64,000 bases of DNA, taken from contig CM048842.1 in NCBI GenBank assembly GCA_026545765.1, forward strand, positions 29,251,167 through 29,315,166, in the 5' to 3' direction. The stretch is from Plantago major (taxonomy: Eukaryota > Streptophyta > Magnoliopsida > Lamiales > Plantaginaceae). Made by a program: the position numbers and the translations under genes. The notes under the pieces are model-generated. The model was given only the letters and a program-made list of their open reading frames with translations, was not told the DNA's origin and made no database searches. Each line of letters starts with the position of its first letter. Position 1 is the stretch's first letter. This document shows positions 10,684-21,999 of the stretch, one piece after another.

Positions 10684-11115
10684 GGTTCTGCAAAAGAATC
10701 CCGACCCTGGAGCTTTCAACATCGATGTTGTCATCATAGGGAGGACAGCCACAAGAACCCTGGATCTAGGAGCCAGAATCAATATGATGCCGCTCGCCGT
10801 CTACAAGAAACATAGCTTAACAGGAATGTTGGAAGCAAAAACCGGCATATTGGTTGCCGATGGCTCTACTACAACTGCCTACGGCAAGGTACGTAATGTG
10901 ATTACTCAGCTGGAGGGCTCGATATTATTATGGACTGCGAAGACCCGAACAACGACACCATGCTTCTCGGAAGACCTTTTATGGCCACCACCAACAACAT
11001 TATCAATGTGGCAAGAAGGGATATTTCGATGAATATATCGAATAACCGGATAGTAATGGGGACTCCGAGCGAGACTTTGGAGGAAGCAAGGGCAGCAAGG
11101 ACAACTTCGCTATAG
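10684..11115 (+). pseudogene. Element E: aspartic protease, broken
   Basis: Retroviral-type protease that would cut the gag-pol polyprotein. The active-site region reads TRTLDLGARINMMP (around 10755-10795), the DLGA form usual in Athila elements in place of DTGA/DSGA, followed by VYKKHSLTGMLEAKTG. A frameshift near 10920 moves to the frame with LLGRPFMATTNNIINV (10960-11010), the conserved second half. The copy ends at 11115. It normally precedes reverse transcriptase, but nothing like RT follows. Confidence 0.8.
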
Positions 11116-11580
11116 ACGACTAGTGGATGGACTCTGAAGAAAAATTGGTGGTACCTTTTGAATAATTGCTAGCACTGACGGATCTATTCAAGACGTATTG
11201 GGATATAGGAGAAGAATTAGTTGATGGTACTCTTTTGTGGATTCCCGACGAGCACTTTGAGTCGGAGTCCAAAATTGGTGAAGCGGATCTGCTGAGAGTG
11301 AGGGTGAATGGAACCACCCCGAGGAAACCAATGACTACTTGGAGTTTACTTTTCACATTGACGAAGAACCTGAGGTAGATGAGATCGAGGAAGTACAGAT
11401 GAAATGCTGGATAGAAGATTTGAGCTACGCAACAAAGGAATGGATGCACAAATGCTTCAACATGATCGAGGGTTTAACCCTCGACACATAAGCCATCATG
11501 AAACTAGGGGTCGAGCTATAAGACCTAAAACAAGCGATTCTTGGGAGGCAACCCAAGGTTACGTTTACGCATTTACTTTC
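11116..11580 (+). other. Element E: post-protease remnant and conserved GGGAGGCAACCC hairpin
   Basis: Acidic residual coding sequence with several stops occupies 11116-11490. It is followed by gtcgagctataagacctaaa (from 11509) and the hairpin CTTGGG-AGGCAA-CCCAAG at 11540-11557. The same block lies at the same relative place in A (53437-53495). In full Athila elements this motif marks the end of pol, so it is retained although pol is gone. Confidence 0.7.
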
Positions 11581-12560
11581 TCATTTTGAATTTTCGTCTT
11601 TTTCTCGTTTTCCGTGCCAAAAATTATTTTTTGAAAAGCTTTTCAAAATCATTTTCAAAATTTCTTATTTAGTATGTTTGCCTTTTTGAAAAACCAAAAA
11701 ATCAAAAACAGTCGAAAACGTGCAATTTAGCGCGTCGAGAAGCAGTGAGGAAGCAGCCTCACTGCGGTCGCCAGTCGACCGCAGTGAGCTGCTAGCAGCT
11801 CACTCTTCCTCCTTTAAAACCCCCTCTTCAGAAACTCTCCCACCCCCACTTCATCTTACTCACAAAATCTTCATTTTCTTTACATTTTGCACTTACCCAT
11901 TGCATTCTTAGCTTATACATTCATCAACAACATCAAGTAATTGATCTCTACTCTTGTTCATCTCAATTCTTGATTATCAAGTTTAAATCATTTAACTCTT
12001 TGCTTGCACCTTCTTCATGATTCTTTGGTGTTTTGCAATTACATGCTTCATTTGGTTGATATGGGTGCTAATTGTTGATGAGGTTACATGCTTATTAGTA
12101 GTGTCTAACTTGTTATCAGTTGTCTTGGTAGAGATTTGGCAATTTGCTAGAGAAATTGAGAGTTTTTATTCATACACACTAAGTGTTTGATGAAATGCCT
12201 CATGGAAACAAATATTCTTAATGACTTCTTTCTCTTTCGATTATATGCTCGTATGGTTTTTACTTGATGATTTGAGTTTAGAAAACTTACTTGCTAAGCC
12301 ATATGCTCTTAAGATGATCCTTCATATGCATGATTCTCTCTAACTTGATACTTGACCCCTTGAGAAATTGAGTTTATGTGAATAGTTCTTGTATCTTTTT
12401 GGAGTAGCTATTGATCTTGTTTCAAGCTAAGTTTTGGAATGCATGATGTGCCAAACACTAGGTTTGGGAGAGAAGAAACTACAATGGATTTGAATGTTAT
12501 CCTTAGAATTGATTTAGCTCCAAACATGCTATCTAACACACTTTTTTGAACCTAGGTACC
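11581..12560 (+). promoter_or_regulatory. Element E: pre-env leader with palindrome cluster and putative 619-nt intron
   Basis: Palindromes: AGTGAGG/CCTCACT (11744-11750, 11757-11763), CTCACTGCGGTCG-ccagt-CGACCGCAGTGAG (11758-11788, 13-bp perfect arms) and AGCTGCTAGCAGCT (11787-11800). A TATA-like tttaaaa follows at 11813-11819, then a pyrimidine-rich stretch. A splice donor catcaa|GTAATT (intron from 11937) and an acceptor preceded by a T-run, ...cctAG|gtaccATG (intron to 12555), bracket 619 nt immediately before the env-like ATG. Splicing of env-like transcripts is known for other plant envelope-class elements; here both splicing and promoter activity are inference. Confidence 0.55.
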
Positions 12561-13740
12561 ATGAGGAAAGCACAAGTGGGGGAGTCAAGCAAGAAGAGAG
12601 GAAGGCCCGGGAAGAGTGCTATTCGCCTTTTGCTCTTGAATGAGGCTCAAGCATGGTTAGAGGTGAACGGAAACCGAGGAGTAGCACCTGAAAGGAACAT
12701 CGACATCGAATTCTCCTCGAGAGAGAACTTCAGCTGGATGCTCACACCATTGCACGCACAAGGATTGGGAACCTTCACTACTTGTCTCGATGGCTACAAC
12801 CTCGACATACTTAAAGAGTTTTATGCGGAATTCTTCCAACTGGAGGTGGACGACCTAGATAATGAGAGCGAGCTTCCTCCTATCACCATAAAGGGAGTTG
12901 AGTTCGCATTCGGGCCTCACACCATCAACCAGTTCTATGAGGTACTGAAGAAGGACAAGTTGCCGAATCTTGTGGAACCTCCGCACTCATACTTGAGCTA
13001 CGAGGAAGTGAGAGATGAGATCCACCACATGCTTTTGAGGAGTGATTATGAAGATGATGGCGTACAAAGGGAGATACCGAAGACAACCCTCAGCGACTAT
13101 GCCAGGTTTTGGGTGCAATTTGTGCGCGCCAATATCCGACCAAGGAAGCGAGAATTGGGAGTCAACGCTGAGGAAGCATTATTGGTCTACTCAATAATGG
13201 CAGGACACAACGTTGACATTGGGCGGATCATCATGGAGGAAATGCTTTCGCTTAAAGGAAACCACATGAGGAACCTTCCATTTCTAGGATTGATAACAGG
13301 GATATGCAAGGTTCAAGGAGTGGAGATGAAAGGCGTGGGAAATGTGGCTCTTACCGAACCATTCACCATAAGGAGGGTTGAACGTCTGTTCACCACACAC
13401 TAGGAAGAAGTTTGGGAAGCAAGGGAAATGAGGGACGAGCAGCAAGGAGCTTTTGATCTAAGCCAGATGCAGGCTTTCTTGGACCAATACCGTACCAACC
13501 AGCAGGAAGAGATAAGGCAGCGGGAGGAGATGTATGCTAACTGCCAAAGAAGGAAGTGTATGCTAAGCTCAACAAGAAACGGCCTTATTGGAAGCATGTT
13601 ATCCGAATTACCCCCAGCATAACTATCCACCTTGCTACCCTTAGCCACCATTCCATCCGCCGCCTGGCACAGGACCGAGCCACTACTATGGAAGCCAGGA
13701 TGATTTCTTCACTCCATCAGCGGGCGATCCTCCATCCTAG
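12561..13740 (+). pseudogene. Element E: env-like ORF ('putative plant transposon protein')
   Basis: I recognise the domain family found downstream of pol in Athila-type elements; its biochemical role is unknown. The start chosen is ATG 12561, six bases after the putative splice acceptor. Features: a basic N-terminus (KKRGRPGKS, nuclear-localisation-like), the core FSSRENFSWML, FYAEFFQLE, GVEFAFGPHTINQFYEV, then YARFWVQFVRANIRPRKRE and LLVYSIMAGHNVDIGRIIMEEM (helical, not clearly transmembrane). It reads open for 280 codons to a TAG at 13401-13403. The same frame continues to about 13622 with a coiled-coil-like segment (FLDQYRTNQQEEIRQREEM), after which a frameshift near 13550 gives YAKLNKKRPYWKHV. 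No signal peptide or membrane anchor is apparent, so 'env' is positional only. It is the best preserved copy in the window; compare 54496, 46506 and 20181. Confidence 0.75.
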
Positions 13741-14690
13741 ATGCATTTCTTCATGGAAGCACAACATCGAGCCGGGAGTATCTTTTCTTTTTCTCTTTAC
13801 TTTCCTAGTTTTCTACCTACTCCTAGCTAGGTTTGGGGGAAGAATTTGATTTGACTGCCACCTGTTTAACTATTTGGTCTGTAATAATCTTATATATTCG
13901 TACATAGTAATATGCATTTTAAGTTATGCTTATCTGTTACGTCTAAGGTCTTCTACATGCTGAAAATATTTTGATATGTGGGAGAGTACCGGGTATGAGC
14001 CATATCTAGGATGAGGGGCGGTGGATTTGTTTTCTGCTTTGCTGCTTGCTGAATATATGCTCTGACCTAATGCGACCCATGCTACTTTGATGAGTGGGTC
14101 TGCTTGCTACTCTAATTAATGTCATGTGTTCACCCTTGTGAACACTGCTTCCCTTGAGTCTTTATTTGCTACCAGCATGAATATTATTAGTGGTACTCAT
14201 CTTTCTGAATCCCTTTATATACCTTTCACTAACCCCGCTGAAAACCCTTTTTAAGCCCTCGAAACTCCACCATATATCCTATACTTGCTTCACTAAAGCG
14301 GTGACATCAACCTACCAATGAGCTTGAACGAAGGAATGAACCAATGAGTTCCAAAGAATTGGAGGAGAATCATGTTTTGATCATGATCGAGAACTGGTTT
14401 GGAGGAAAGAAGAGAAGAAAACCCTGACCCCAGTTCGAGAAATTGGTTTGGGGAAGAAGTGGAAGAAGATCATCATCGAATGGTAACTTTGTTGGCCCTA
14501 CTATTTATTTCCGGTGCTAAAATCACTAACTCTTGCTCCAGAAAAAATAGAAAAAGAAAGTACTAATAAAAGCAAAGGTACAAATGTCTCGGAGTGGATC
14601 TATGGTCCGTGTGACCACCATTTTCATGTTGGGCATGTTACAAATACTACCCACATACCGGCGTAGCCCTAAAAAGCTACATGTCTGTAA
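13741..14690 (+). other. Element E: 3' non-coding region (truncated)
   Basis: Holds purine tracts of the GGTTTGGGGA type at about 13830-13842 (beside the palindrome CCTAGCTAGG, 13822-13831), 14397-14410 and 14435-14450. The block conserved in the other elements is present at 14588-14688 (acatac-CGGCGTAG...GCTACATGTC) but is cut at 14688, where sequence jumps into the LTR. The LTR-adjacent purine tract and the start of the 3' LTR are lost in this jump. Confidence 0.65.
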
Positions 14691-15481
14691 GGGGTCTCAG
14701 ATTTCACACAACTCACAAAGCAGCTCTCCTAGAGAGAGAAACAGTCCTCGGGGAAGTGAAACCCCAACCCGCAGGCCGTCAGGCACCAAAAAGGAGGAAT
14801 AACCCGGAGCAGCAGTACGGAGCAGTACGGAGACAACAACATCATCAGAGACTAAGCTTTTTCTTCCTTTCTTCTTAGATTTCAATTATTGTTCTAGAAT
14901 TACTATGAGTAGCTAATTTCTTTTGTAAAGGCAAACCGTCGCAACTCTGCTTTTGCTACTTCTTTACATACCGGGATATGTTAATGGATTAGTTATTTGA
15001 CATAAATCTTAGTTATACAACTCTATACATCCTTCGTGGTGTGATGTTTCTGCTGAGTGACACAGTAGTTTCATTGAACTGAGTGGGGGTACTCGTGCCG
15101 ACTACGCCTTAGCACCAAAGTATATCTCCGCTGTCGTTAGAGGTAACAGCGTAGGATTTTAACTAGGAAGCTGGGAGTAGCATAGAAGAGGGAGGTTGGG
15201 GAACCTTTACGCCTGTCAATTATTGATTTACAACAAAAGTAAATAAGGGTTTACTACGAACTGATTATTCTGTCTGAGATTAAAACCGTTTAATTTTCTG
15301 CATTCAATTTCAATCGTCATTTGCTTGTTCCTATGCTAAGTGTTCGTGGAGAATGACATCCCGCGTCAACTTTCTGCTATAAACTGTGGATTTGAGGACT
15401 TCCGACATATAAATTTAATCTTGATTGTATTTGGAGATTACAGGTTCTACAACGGAAAATGAGATCATTGAGTGTACATCA
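14691..15481 (+). repeat. Element E: 3' LTR (5'-truncated)
   Basis: Aligns with 3284-3803 plus 8389-8652. It starts abruptly at ggggtctcag after a deletion and ends gtgtacatca at 15481. The uninterrupted tcaattattgattt near 15216 documents the empty site of element M. A small tandem duplication cagtacgga occurs near 14811-14830. Confidence 0.8.
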
Positions 15482-16232
15482 ACTGATGAATGTCATTATG
15501 GTAAACTTGATAATGTGCACAGGATCCCAAACCTAACTAGGACAGGCACAAGGCCAAGCCTTGCTTTGAAACCGTATGAGTCATTTTACATGACTGAAGA
15601 AAAAAATCAAGGCTGACATCAAATATATGAAGATCATACATGAATACTTACAACTCTAAGATATCAGAATTGAGCATGCCTGAATGTGGGGGAAGTATCT
15701 ATGGATAAATAGTTTGTAAAGAAAAATCCTACCAAATCCTACAGAGAAATATGTGAAATTGCAAGGGACACTGAGATGATAGTCAGGACACTTCTCTATG
15801 ACTACTCAGATGATATACGGACATTTGGAGATAGGAAATTTGCAGACTGATCAACTTGTCTGCTGAAGAATTGAAGACTTGTTATTTAGAATGTTCACTT
15901 GGAGCTTTGATACTCCTGTTGTTCTTTTTAACAAAGTAATTTCTATTGTGTATCTTGTTGATTGTACTTTAATGATTGATATACATTGTAAAAGTTATCT
16001 GAGAACTCAATTGTAACCTATCTGATGAACCTACTCTCAGATATTGTTTTATAAAAGATAACTTATCTGCAAAGATCACAGCTTGTGATTTGGTTGATGT
16101 TTACTTTCTGCACTTAAATACATGAATTGAAAAGATCTTAAGAAATGTTTAAGTGTTGGATTGTTTCCTCATCCATCCATGTCATGTTAGGTTTCAGATA
16201 GTCATTGTTGACTGATCAAAAAGGGGGAAATT
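15482..16232 (+). other. Copia element K: 3' internal non-coding end
   Basis: No gene is supported; frames are short. It ends with the purine tract aaaaagggggaaat (16219-16232) immediately before a TG LTR start, the arrangement typical of SIRE/Tork-type copia elements. The coding part of K is not in this window. Confidence 0.5.
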
Positions 16233-16291
16233 TGTTAGGAACATCTGTTTAGATTTGGATCAGCAACCTCTATGACTTATAGCTCAAAAAG
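16233..16291 (+). repeat. Copia element K: start of 3' LTR
   Basis: Begins TGTTAGGAACATC right after the purine tract. It is interrupted at 16291 by element F and continues at 23977, on the basis of F's near-matching target duplication (AAAAG at 16287-16291, GAAAG at 23977-23981). Confidence 0.5.
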
Positions 16292-17545
16292 TGATGTGCT
16301 CAAATTATTACTTAGAAAACAAGTAGAAAACAATTGTTGTAGACAGACAATGCTAACCACGGAATCATTCGCTAAGGAACCAATTAAGCTACCTCACGAG
16401 TTGAGAGCAAACAATTACTTGTGTAAACAGATGAATAATTTTGAGTTTTGAATGCTTCCTAAACTAGAAATCAGATAAATCAATGTAAAGGTTAAAAATT
16501 AATGAGATAGAGAGAACACAACAGTTATGATCGAGTAATGCTAATTCACTCTAGGGGAATCGTTCATACTTGTCACACGGTCGGTGTACATAAATCTATC
16601 AATCCAACCTAAACCAATCGTCATTTGAAAGTTTTGAACTAGAGAAATCATGGGTCACCAATCCACGATCCTTAACCGAAAAGGATTTAGAAAATCTTGA
16701 ACTAGTGAATTGGATTGATAGTTTTTACAAAGATTTTGAACTAGACGAACCTATATGAACGAATCCTAAACCTAGAAGCGAGTACGCAAAACCGTCACAT
16801 AACTACTGTGTTCGGAGTGATTTAGCTACTCATAGTAGAAGAAAAGATCGAAGAATTCAAAGTATTACATATGATAAACATAGACATATTGATAATCGCA
16901 CGCAAGCTCATACAAATCGATAAACAATAGCAACACGAATCGAAGAGATTAATGATGGAGAATTATCAAATGTTACCAGGAATTCGATATCAAGCATTCA
17001 GCAATGATGAAAAACAATCTCCAATTATGTCTCAATGTCAAAGTATCAATATGGAGCTTTTTTCTATGAACTAGGTTAAAAGAAAAGCATGAGAAAAAAT
17101 CCCCAATTCTAAGCTCATAAGGAAAATAGAAAATATGTTATGCGTCTCTCGCCGCGGTGGAAGAAATAGCTTGCCGCGGCGAGCCTTCTTTATCGACATG
17201 TATATATCCCTCGCATAATCTCGCCGCGGCGAGCAAAATACTCCACCGAGGCGTGCTTCGATCTTAAAAACAGTGGATTCACTCGCAAAATCTCGCTGCG
17301 GCGAGCCTCTTCAACAATTCTAGTACTAACTGCGCAAAATCTCGCCGCGGCGGGCAAAACCCCTCGCCACGGCGAGCCTGGCTGATTGGCTCTTCCTCTT
17401 TTTTGGTCAAAATGAATAATTCTTACAAAAAGGAAACAAAACACCAAAGCGTAAAAATGAACAAAAAACACCAAAAAACTAATAACAAAGACTCACAAAG
17501 ACCGCTAAAAAGGACCAAATGAGACTCTAAATCATAGTCTCATCA
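16292..17545 (-). repeat. Element F: 3' LTR with CTCGCCGCGGCGAG array
   Basis: 1254 bp; - strand start TGATGAGACTATG at 17545, end at 16292 (TGATGTGCTC on +). At 17147-17377 the palindrome CTCGCCGCGGCGAG and near-copies occur about seven times, grouped in pairs in units of roughly 65 bp. The - strand frame at 17190-17474 is a by-product of this array. Confidence 0.85.
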
Positions 17546-19024
17546 AACTCCCCAAACCGAACCTTTGCTCGTCCTCGACCAAACAAACAATCCTACACAC
17601 AACTAGACTCGAAACCATGAAAACAAACAAAGAGTCAAGGTCCTAAGTGACGGAATCTACCATTCGAAACAGTAAGTCCACGAGAGGCAAAAATTATGTT
17701 ATCAAACCAACTTTGGCAAAATAGTGTACAAAAAATCAAACACAATCCTTTCCCTGACAAATAGCACTTAAGTGTAGCTCGCTAATCCTTCACAGGTGAA
17801 TGCAGTGTATCTCTCACTCTCTTGGAAGTATCCAAATAGGGTATAAGCTCAAAAATAAACTGGGAAGGTGACTTGCGTCACAAAGGTGCCTAAAATATCT
17901 TATGCTTTTGCACTCGTCTCATTGAATCGAAGGGGACTTTAGCACACGACTATATTTTTCCAGAGAAAATAAAAAAGCTGAAACTGCTCCCTTTAATTCA
18001 TGCCAAACAACCTCAAATCTCAATTTACTTCACTGAATTCAGTGCATGGACACATTGGGCTCTTTTAATCTCAATTTTTTTATAGGTGTCTATTTTACCG
18101 ATAGTCTGCACTTTTGTGCGTGTCAGTTTGGTATACGCGCCATCAACCCTCACGGACATATGGTTGTTTAGGACCACGCCGGTATATATGTAGTATTTGG
18201 AACACGCCTAACACGACTAACGGTGATCAATGAAGACCATAGATCCACCCTGAGATTCAAATATCAATAAGCTTTGGGGAGCAGTAAACAGACTTTTTAG
18301 CACATATGTAACAGCTCATAACAGTCGTAAAATAGAATCCTCTCCCCAAACCAGTTCATTAGAACGGGGAAAGTAAAATCCACAAAGTAAAGCATGCCGT
18401 TCGTCATCCCCAATGTAACTGAGTACACATAAGTATGAAAAGGCGCAAGTAATTCGTAAAAAAATTGCACAACCCAGGAATCACACACAATTACAGGTGC
18501 CGGCACAATATTTTTTCTTCGGCTCAGGCTCCTCACAGGATTTTGGACTAAAGTGCTATACAAACTTGCTATTTAAAAGAGAAACGACTTTGCGAGATTT
18601 AAAGTCCACTATCCTACTTCCAGCTAGGGATCAAACAAAACGTAAGCAGCACAAGAATTTACCATTCACAATAGACGTTCATCTTGGTAAATGACTCAGA
18701 CTCACCATAAGAAGGATACTAACACCTAAACTGGACTCTACTGGAAAAGAAAAGAAAAACAACTATCACAGAAAGGTGGCTAACATACGACCACAGTCAC
18801 ATAACAAAATGAGTGGCTAACATACCACTCGAATAGAATACAAAGAAATGAAAAATAAAAATAGAGTACGAAATAGAGTAAAAATATATGTAAGAGAGTA
18901 CAAAAAATGAGACAACTTAAGCAACAGATACAGTCGAAACATCCCCAAACCTACACAAGTGCTAGTCCCTAGCAATGGATAGTGTAAGAAACGACTACAT
19001 AGAATGACCAACCATAGTGTTGTC
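17546..19024 (-). other. Element F: 3' non-coding region with three stem-loop/purine-tract modules
   Basis: LTR-adjacent purine tract (17546-17562, - strand GGTTTGGGGAGTT) with hairpin TTTGGTCG-AGGA-CGAGCAAA (17567-17586, one mismatch). Middle module at 18341-18370 with GTTC-TAAT-GAAC. Distal module at 18942-18974 with perfect TGCTAG-GGA-CTAGCA (18960-18974). The conserved 3' block spans 18086-18252 and includes GCACTTTTGTGC (18107-18118). Confidence 0.7.
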
Positions 19025-20181
19025 TCAGCAGGGATGATGAAGTGGATCCAGAAGGGCCACCACCGAAGCGCTGCTCCCAGAAATCTTGTTGTGCCTTCTA
19101 GAGTGCCTCCTACCTCTCCAAGAGCTCAATCTCTCACTGCTCCCTAGCCTCAGCTCTCTGATCTCGCTCCTCCTACCGCTAGTAATGCTCCTCAATGCGG
19201 GAGTACTGATCCTCAATCCGAGCATACTTTGGTCCTGCCCACTCCTGGAACTGTGCCGTCAGCTGCTCAAAATAACCCTGGAAATCAGTAGAACCAAGTG
19301 GAGCAGGCTGCTCCTCAGTGTCGTCAACTCCCCGAACAGGGATGGGGTGGCGGCCGAGAATGACTCTGGCGCTTGCGGATTTCAGAGCCCCTTTTGGTTT
19401 CTCGGAGCCCTGGATACCGGGAATATTGAGGGACCGGCAGATACTGGTAATCAGGCATGGAAAATAGAGGAGACTGCCTTTAGCTTTTCGGGGTTGAGCC
19501 TCCGCCACAATGATATCTGGGGCATCAACAAACTGCCCGTTCATGATAGCTCGGATAAGGCGGGCTGTGGGAGGGGTCAGGGTGTTGAAATGTGAGTTGG
19601 GGGTCACATTATACTGGATCAAATGTTTCTAGAGGCGAACCTCTGGCTTGAGGAAGTGGGTGGCTATGGTGGTTTTGGTCCTGTTGTCCTCCGGATCAGT
19701 ACCAGGTAGAAGTACAAACTCGGCTAAGTCCCTCTCAAACTGCTGGTTGTGAAAATTGTCGCCCCAGTGGATGTACCTGCCATCTCATGTTTGGAACACC
19801 CTGCACTATAGGAATTCTCGGATTCTCCTAGTTGAAAACTGGATCATGACACCTCGGATCGTCATCACCCCTTCATTCAAGTCATAGAGGCTAATGTAGA
19901 ATTCCCGAGCCAGCTTCGGGACATAAGGCAGCTACTTTTCGAAGAGCTTGTCCCAGCCTAAATGTCTGATCGTTGCCCAGACTCGAGCGTAAACAGCATT
20001 CCAGCTCATCAAGAGCCAATTCCCTCTCGGGCCAAGCCTTCCTAGGCTCCCTGAAGTTTGCCTCCATAAAAGCCCTGCAATCCTCGGACAGGTGGGAGAA
20101 CTCATCTACGGGGCCTCTCTGTTCTACCGCGCTGCTGGTCTCGCCCCTATGGCGTTTGCTTCCTGTGGCTCTGTGATACAT
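19025..20181 (-). pseudogene. Element F: env-like ORF, broken
   Basis: Same family as the E, A, C and J env-like proteins. Starting at ATG 20181 it has a basic N-terminus (HRATGSKRHRGE), then a region with several stops and frameshifts. From 19622 the frame gives LTPPTARLIRAIMNGQFVDAPDIIVAEA and FPCLITSICRSLNIPG, matching C (RACRLIAALIRNKFVNAEDIILAEK, FPCLITEMCEATGVP). A Glu/Tyr-rich coiled-coil-like tail follows (FQEWAGPKYARIEDQYSRIEEHY, around 19190-19270). The function is unknown and no membrane segment is seen. The upstream acceptor CAG|GT at about 20240 and donor AAAG|GTAATT at 20601 suggest a spliced leader of 362 nt. Confidence 0.7.
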
Positions 20182-21450
20182 GATGCTTGCAAGGGGGATG
20201 TCGGTAACAGGACATATATGGGAGGAGCAAGAGTATTACCTGCCCAAACCAATATAAGATCAATAGCCAGGAAACAGCAAAAACTGGGGAAGATGGAAAA
20301 TTCCCCAACCAATTCAAAACTCTATATTCAATCCAGACCGCGAATCAAGTAAGTTCACAACCATACTAATAGTCATAATCAACACAAAGGAGGAACAAGT
20401 TGGCATAATTTGGGAAAAAACAGAGTAGGGGTTCAAAAAAATCAGTAAACGCAAGTAGATTCAATAATCAACGAGTAAAGAATCAATGCATGAATAAAAA
20501 ATGATCCACTACACTAATCAATCAAGGACAAACGACGATCAACTACATACTTCAAGCAAAGCTCGAATTTAATGGAAGAAAGTAGTTTCAAGCCAAATTA
20601 CCTTTGAATCGGAAGAATTGGGTGGAAAACACACAAAAGTGATGCAAGAAACAGAGAGAGGAAGAAAAACCCATTAAATTGCAACATGAATGGAGGAAAT
20701 TGGTGGAGAATCGAGTGAGAAAGAGAGATTTGAGTGAAGAGGAGAAGAAAAGAAAGGGAAGAGGAAAGGAAGAAAGTGGTGCGGGGAAGAAGAAGAAGAA
20801 GAAGAAGAAGATAAAATGATTCAAAAAAACCTAACTCGCCGCGGCAGAAATAAAGCCTCGCCGCGGCGAGTTTTTACGAGACATCATCTGGTCAAGGCAG
20901 ACAATCTCGCCTCAGCGGGAAAAAACCCTCGTCGCCGTGACAAATTACGAAACAAAAAATTAGAACAGGAGGGGAATCTCGCCGCAGCGGGAAAAAATTC
21001 TCGCCGCGGCGAGATTAAGCGAGAGGAAAATTTATGTTCTTGTCTTATCTCGCCGCGGTGGAGCAAAAAAACTCACCGTGGCGAGGGCAAAATCCGAAAT
21101 TTTCTTTTCTTCGTCTCTAATGCAATCTCGCCTCACGAGATTGAAATTCCATACCTCGGCGTAGAATTTCACGAGTTTCCTCGTGTGAGAACGAAGGTCC
21201 CGCTCCCTCAACACACATAAACAGTAAAATAAATGCAAGAATAACACAAGTTGTCCAAATTATTAAATAGATAGTCTCAACAGTAAGAAAAAACAATGCA
21301 AGAGTATAGAGTGCAACGAAATGAAATTGGCTAATGTGCAAGGAAATAAAAGTGCATTTGTTTTAAGTCGTTAGCTCGACTTTCCCAGGTGAGAGTCAAT
21401 GGTGTTTGATCTTCCTGGTCTTCTCAGCTCCTTTCCTTCCCTGTGAATTA
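20182..21450 (-). promoter_or_regulatory. Element F: pre-env leader with CTCGCCGCGGCGAG array and putative intron
   Basis: Between protease and env-like ORF. The LTR word CTCGCCGCGGCGAG recurs at 20826-21140 in paired form separated by caaaaa-type spacers (for example 20990-21015 and 21049-21085), exactly as in this element's LTR. A (GAA)n microsatellite lies at 20786-20811. The putative intron is 20240-20601. Promoter or binding function is inference. Confidence 0.5.
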
Positions 21451-21990
21451 GAGTAGGTATAGAGGTGACCGGTGTCTGCACCTATAAAGTTCCTAGTTTA
21501 AACCTGCAGGGGTGAGTATAGTGTGGTGGTGGCTTGCAACTCACGTTGCTTGCCATGTACCTCTATGGTGCAGGTACGAGCACGGAGGTTGACAATCATG
21601 TGAGTGGTTTTGATGAAAGGTCGCCCAAGCCGCAACATATCCTTCTCCATCTCCTCGCCTTTAATCTGTGTCGATTCCACAACCACAAAATCAGCCATAA
21701 AAGTGTCCCCATCGAATGTAACCGGGACATCCTCAATATCCCCGATGCACCTACTTCTCGTTCCATTGGCCAGCGTGACGAAGCATTTCATGGGTTCCAA
21801 ACCCTTCAAATCCAGCTCCATATAGGTCGCAAAATTCATCAGATTAACCGCTGCTCCTGTGTCTACGATGCCAGTCACCTCGGAAGAACTACCTATCCCA
21901 ACCACCATGTCGAAACTGTTGGCATCACTGATGCTCTTATCCGCTTTCTAGATCACCCTAGTGGTAGGACATACCCCAAGGACAGCCAGT
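21451..21990 (-). pseudogene. Element F: aspartic protease
   Basis: Retroviral-type protease of the gag-pol polyprotein. On the - strand from 21908: GIGSSSEVTGIVDTGAAVNLM, with the active-site DTGA around 21850-21860, then CFVTLANGTRSRCIG (flap region) and LRLGRPFIKTTHMIVNLRA, the conserved second half, ending at 21498. 137 codons read without a stop, which is better preserved than its neighbours. The related copy in H (35244-35896) has VDTGVACNLM. It is the distal part of a gag-protease frame (DANSFDMVVGIG joins it to gag). The enzyme itself looks complete, but gag upstream is truncated and no pol follows. Confidence 0.82.
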
Positions 21991-21999
21991 TTTGCACTC

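Larger units (their letters stand above)
3168..15481 (+). mobile_element. Element E: Athila-like LTR retrotransposon lacking RT/RH/INT
   Basis: Order: 5' LTR (3168-3803 and 8389-8652, split by element M), PBS 8658-8675, leader, gag, protease, post-protease motif, leader with putative intron, env-like ORF, 3' non-coding region, 3' LTR 14691-15481. There is no sequence resembling reverse transcriptase, RNase H or integrase between protease (ends about 11115) and the env-like ORF (12561). Both LTRs lack their 5' part relative to the related LTR at 57181-58499. The left flank is integrase of G and the right flank is a copia 3' end, so the left boundary is a rearrangement rather than a clean insertion and no target duplication can be assigned. 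Confidence 0.8.

Noticed and set aside
17147..17377. CRISPR-like array of CTCGCCGCGGCGAG with spacers
   Set aside because: The repeat is only 14 bp, paired, imperfect and inside an LTR, and occurs again in the other LTR; no cas genes and a plant context.
19086..19595. 169-codon Leu-rich frame on the + strand
   Set aside because: Complement of the env-like ORF of F, which has recognisable homology on the - strand.
20786..20811. (GAA)n run as a coding or functional repeat
   Set aside because: Microsatellite in a non-coding leader, not seen in related elements.
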